Assembly (NCBI GenBank): GCA_051005375.1
Contig: JBPCJK010000001.1
Location: forward strand, 1-6,611
Reading direction: 5' to 3'
Length of the DNA stretch: 6,611 nt
DNA from: JADDRA01 sp051005375
Lineage (GTDB): Bacteria; Actinomycetota; Acidimicrobiia; Acidimicrobiales; CADCSY01
The notes under the pieces were generated by a model. The model made no database searches and was not told the origin of the DNA. It saw only the letters and a program-made list of their open reading frames with translations. The position numbers were made by a program, and so were the translations under genes. Positions 5,721-6,611 of the stretch are shown one piece after another. The number at the start of each line of letters is the position of its first letter. The stretch's first letter is position 1.

Positions 5721-6020
5721 TCAGTGGTAGTCAGTGATCTTCACGACGATCACCAGCCGGTCCTCGTGGTCGGTCTTGAAGCGCAGGATGAGCCGGAACT
5801 GATCGTTGAGGCGGATCGAGTGTTGCCCGGCTCCGGCGCCGACGAGCTTCTCCAGGCGTAGGCCGCGCAGGGCGTAAAGGTCTCGTTCATCCTTGGCCGC
5901 GGCCAGAACCTGCATCTTCTTGCGGTACTGCTTGGTGAGGTCAGTTCCGAACTTGGGCAAGTGAAAGCCCGGGTCGGTGTAGAGCCTCCGCAGGTCGTCG
6001 TCCTCGAACTCGAACCGCAT
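5721..6020 (-). CDS. higB: HigB-type RelE-superfamily toxin
   Basis: 99 residues, the normal length for HigB-like ribosome-dependent mRNA interferases. The diagnostic C-terminal half is clear: LYALRGLRLEKLVGAG (48-63), GQHSIRLNDQFRLILRF (65-81) and the end VKITDYH (93-99). Arg70, Arg76, Tyr98 and His99 lie at positions usually important for RNA binding or cleavage in this family. It is the first gene of the higBA operon, followed after 13 bp by the antitoxin. The ATG at 6020 has only a weak AGGGTGCAGGT upstream, in contrast to the strong site of higA. That would favour antitoxin over toxin synthesis. The gene appears intact. Confidence 0.93.
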   Translation of the reverse strand: MRFEFEDDDLRRLYTDPGFHLPKFGTDLTKQYRKKMQVLAAAKDERDLYALRGLRLEKLVGAGAGQHSIRLNDQFRLILRFKTDHEDRLVIVVKITDYH

Positions 6021-6034
6021 ACCTGCACCCTATT

Positions 6035-6062
6035 CTTCACCCCCTAGCTGAAGGAGATCATA
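6035..6062 (-). promoter_or_regulatory. Candidate higBA promoter -10 box and operator repeat
   Basis: On the minus strand, TATGAT (6062-6057) matches the -10 consensus at 5 of 6 bases, 36 bp before the higB ATG. Just downstream is the inverted repeat CTTCA-N9-TGAAG (6053-6035), a position where a HigA dimer could block transcription. No good -35 box is visible, so the promoter is tentative. Confidence 0.38.
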
Positions 6063-6098
6063 CACCAAAGCTTGAGGAACCGCACGGAAATGTGTCTG

Positions 6099-6130
6099 AG
6101 TCCCCAGGTCGCCGCCGAGGCTCTGGCGTA
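6099..6130 (+). pseudogene. Relic resembling the start of a DUF222-HNH gene
   Basis: The frame reads SPQVAAEALA and then a TAG at 6129-6131. It matches SPEVASEALP at residues 7-16 of the HNH gene in this window at 7 of 10 residues. The underlying DNA is also similar (for example GAGGTCGCC/CAGGTCGCC and GAGGCCCTG/GAGGCTCTG). It is probably a decayed second family copy, but the match is short. Confidence 0.35.
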
Positions 6131-6131
6131 G

Positions 6132-6233
6132 GAGCGCATCACCACCCTCACCTCCGAAACGGTCGCCGTGGCGCGCACCTGGCTCAAGGAGCGCAGCGGT
6201 CAGGACCATCCCAACGCCGCCGGGCGCGTCTCG
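6132..6233 (+). pseudogene. Relic resembling a tyrosine recombinase catalytic region
   Basis: Directly after the stop, the same frame reads ERITTLTSETVAVARTWL followed by KERSGQDHPNAAGR. This resembles the stretch in actinobacterial phage-type integrases where a PLT-x-x-TVAVLRAWLxERGGxxxDPLFP-like segment follows the catalytic Arg region. No catalytic Arg, HxxR or Tyr is present. It is a fragment at best, with integrase identity inferred from pattern alone. The alternative is continuation of the DUF222-like relic. Confidence 0.35.
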
Positions 6234-6298
6234 TCGCCGGGCTGGCGACCCCCGAGATCGCCCGAGCCTTCCTGGTGCCCGACGTCGTCAGATCCTGA
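6224..6298 (+). pseudogene. Relic of an ECF sigma-factor region 4 segment
   Basis: In another frame, GLATPEIARAFLVPD (6239-6283) closely matches the segment GLxTxEIARAFLVPE of actinobacterial sigma factors of the DUF6596/SigJ-like type. It is part of the region-4 helix-turn-helix. The expected continuation (TMAQR...RAK) is absent and the frame stops at a TGA (6296-6298). No upstream sigma domains are visible, so only a fragment remains. Confidence 0.55.
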
Positions 6299-6313
6299 CC
6301 CGGTCGGGATGGT

Positions 6314-6611
6314 TCAGGGGCGGCGAGGAAGGCACCCGAGGGCGGCGTCGAGCACATCGCACAGCTCCCGATCCCGTCTGGCGGGCAACTTGGTGATGCG
6401 GCGGCGGAACTGGTGCTTGCGCAGGGTGTGGAGGTTGTCGAAGGACGCCACGCAAGGCTCGGGCATGCCGTCGTCGACATCGAGGGCCAGCTCGCTCTGC
6501 AGGCCCCTGATCGTCCGGGTGCAGCCCACCACCACCACCGCTCCGATGCGGTCAGCCACGGGGTCACGGGTCAAGACGACGACCGGCCGTTCCCCACCGG
6601 GCGTGGACGCC
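6314..6611 (-). CDS. mazF: MazF/PemK-family mRNA interferase toxin (5' end outside window)
   Basis: 98 residues are visible before the TGA. The start lies beyond the window edge. The sequence begins inside the first beta strand (ASTPGGERPVVVLTRDPVAD), which matches the usual MazF opening WW-ASTPGGxRPVLVLTRD. It continues with IGAVVVVGCTRTIRGLQSEL, containing the conserved T-R of the active-site region. It then reads CVASFDNLHTL, equivalent to the VNFDNIHTL segment, and ends in the C-terminal helix RDRELCDVLDAALGC. This fits an endoribonuclease that cleaves mRNA at short motifs, normally held in check by MazE. The antitoxin gene should lie just upstream, outside the window. Only about 12-15 N-terminal residues seem missing, and nothing suggests inactivation. 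Confidence 0.9.
   Translation of the reverse strand, partial: ASTPGGERPVVVLTRDPVADRIGAVVVVGCTRTIRGLQSELALDVDDGMPEPCVASFDNLHTLRKHQFRRRITKLPARRDRELCDVLDAALGCLPRRP

Overview
The window looks like an accessory region of a high-GC Gram-positive genome, most likely an actinobacterium and possibly Acidimicrobiia-like. This rests on the GC-rich codon use, the frequent GTG starts, the DUF222/13E12-type HNH gene and an apparently leaderless regulator. No taxonomic search was possible, so the lineage is an inference. It holds eight recognisable genes, the 3' tail of another and several gene relics.

Layout. (i) 1-123: 3' end of an unidentified plus-strand gene. (ii) 208-1330, plus strand: a compact metal-response-like operon. 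A MerR-type promoter with a 20-bp spacer and internal dyad leads into a MerR-family regulator that appears to start at the transcription start. Next come an overlapping 63-residue protein with eight cysteines (metallothionein-like) and a PadR-family regulator. (iii) 1312-2942, minus strand: a Fic module. One small ORF carries the SxxxEG inhibitory helix and the next carries the HPFxxGNGRxxR AMPylation motif, joined by a GTGA overlap. The 3' part of the Fic frame and 1379-1660 look decayed. (iv) 3091-4440, plus strand: a full-length DUF222-HNH endonuclease-like gene containing a 36-bp near-perfect palindrome in frame. (v) 4628-6020, minus strand: a higB-higA pair in which the antitoxin is fused to an ImmA/IrrE (HExxH) metallopeptidase. 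(vi) About 6099-6298, plus strand: a short mosaic of gene relics (DUF222-like start, tyrosine-recombinase-like, sigma-factor-like). (vii) 6314-6611, minus strand: a MazF toxin cut by the window edge.

Together the window packs three toxin-antitoxin-like systems (Fic, HigBA, MazF), a mobile-type HNH family gene and recombination debris next to a small metal-sensing operon. This is typical of a genomic-island or stress/defence cluster. The least familiar parts are the MerR-Cys8-PadR operon, the split Fic protein with its inhibitory helix on a separate gene, and the large palindrome inside the HNH gene.
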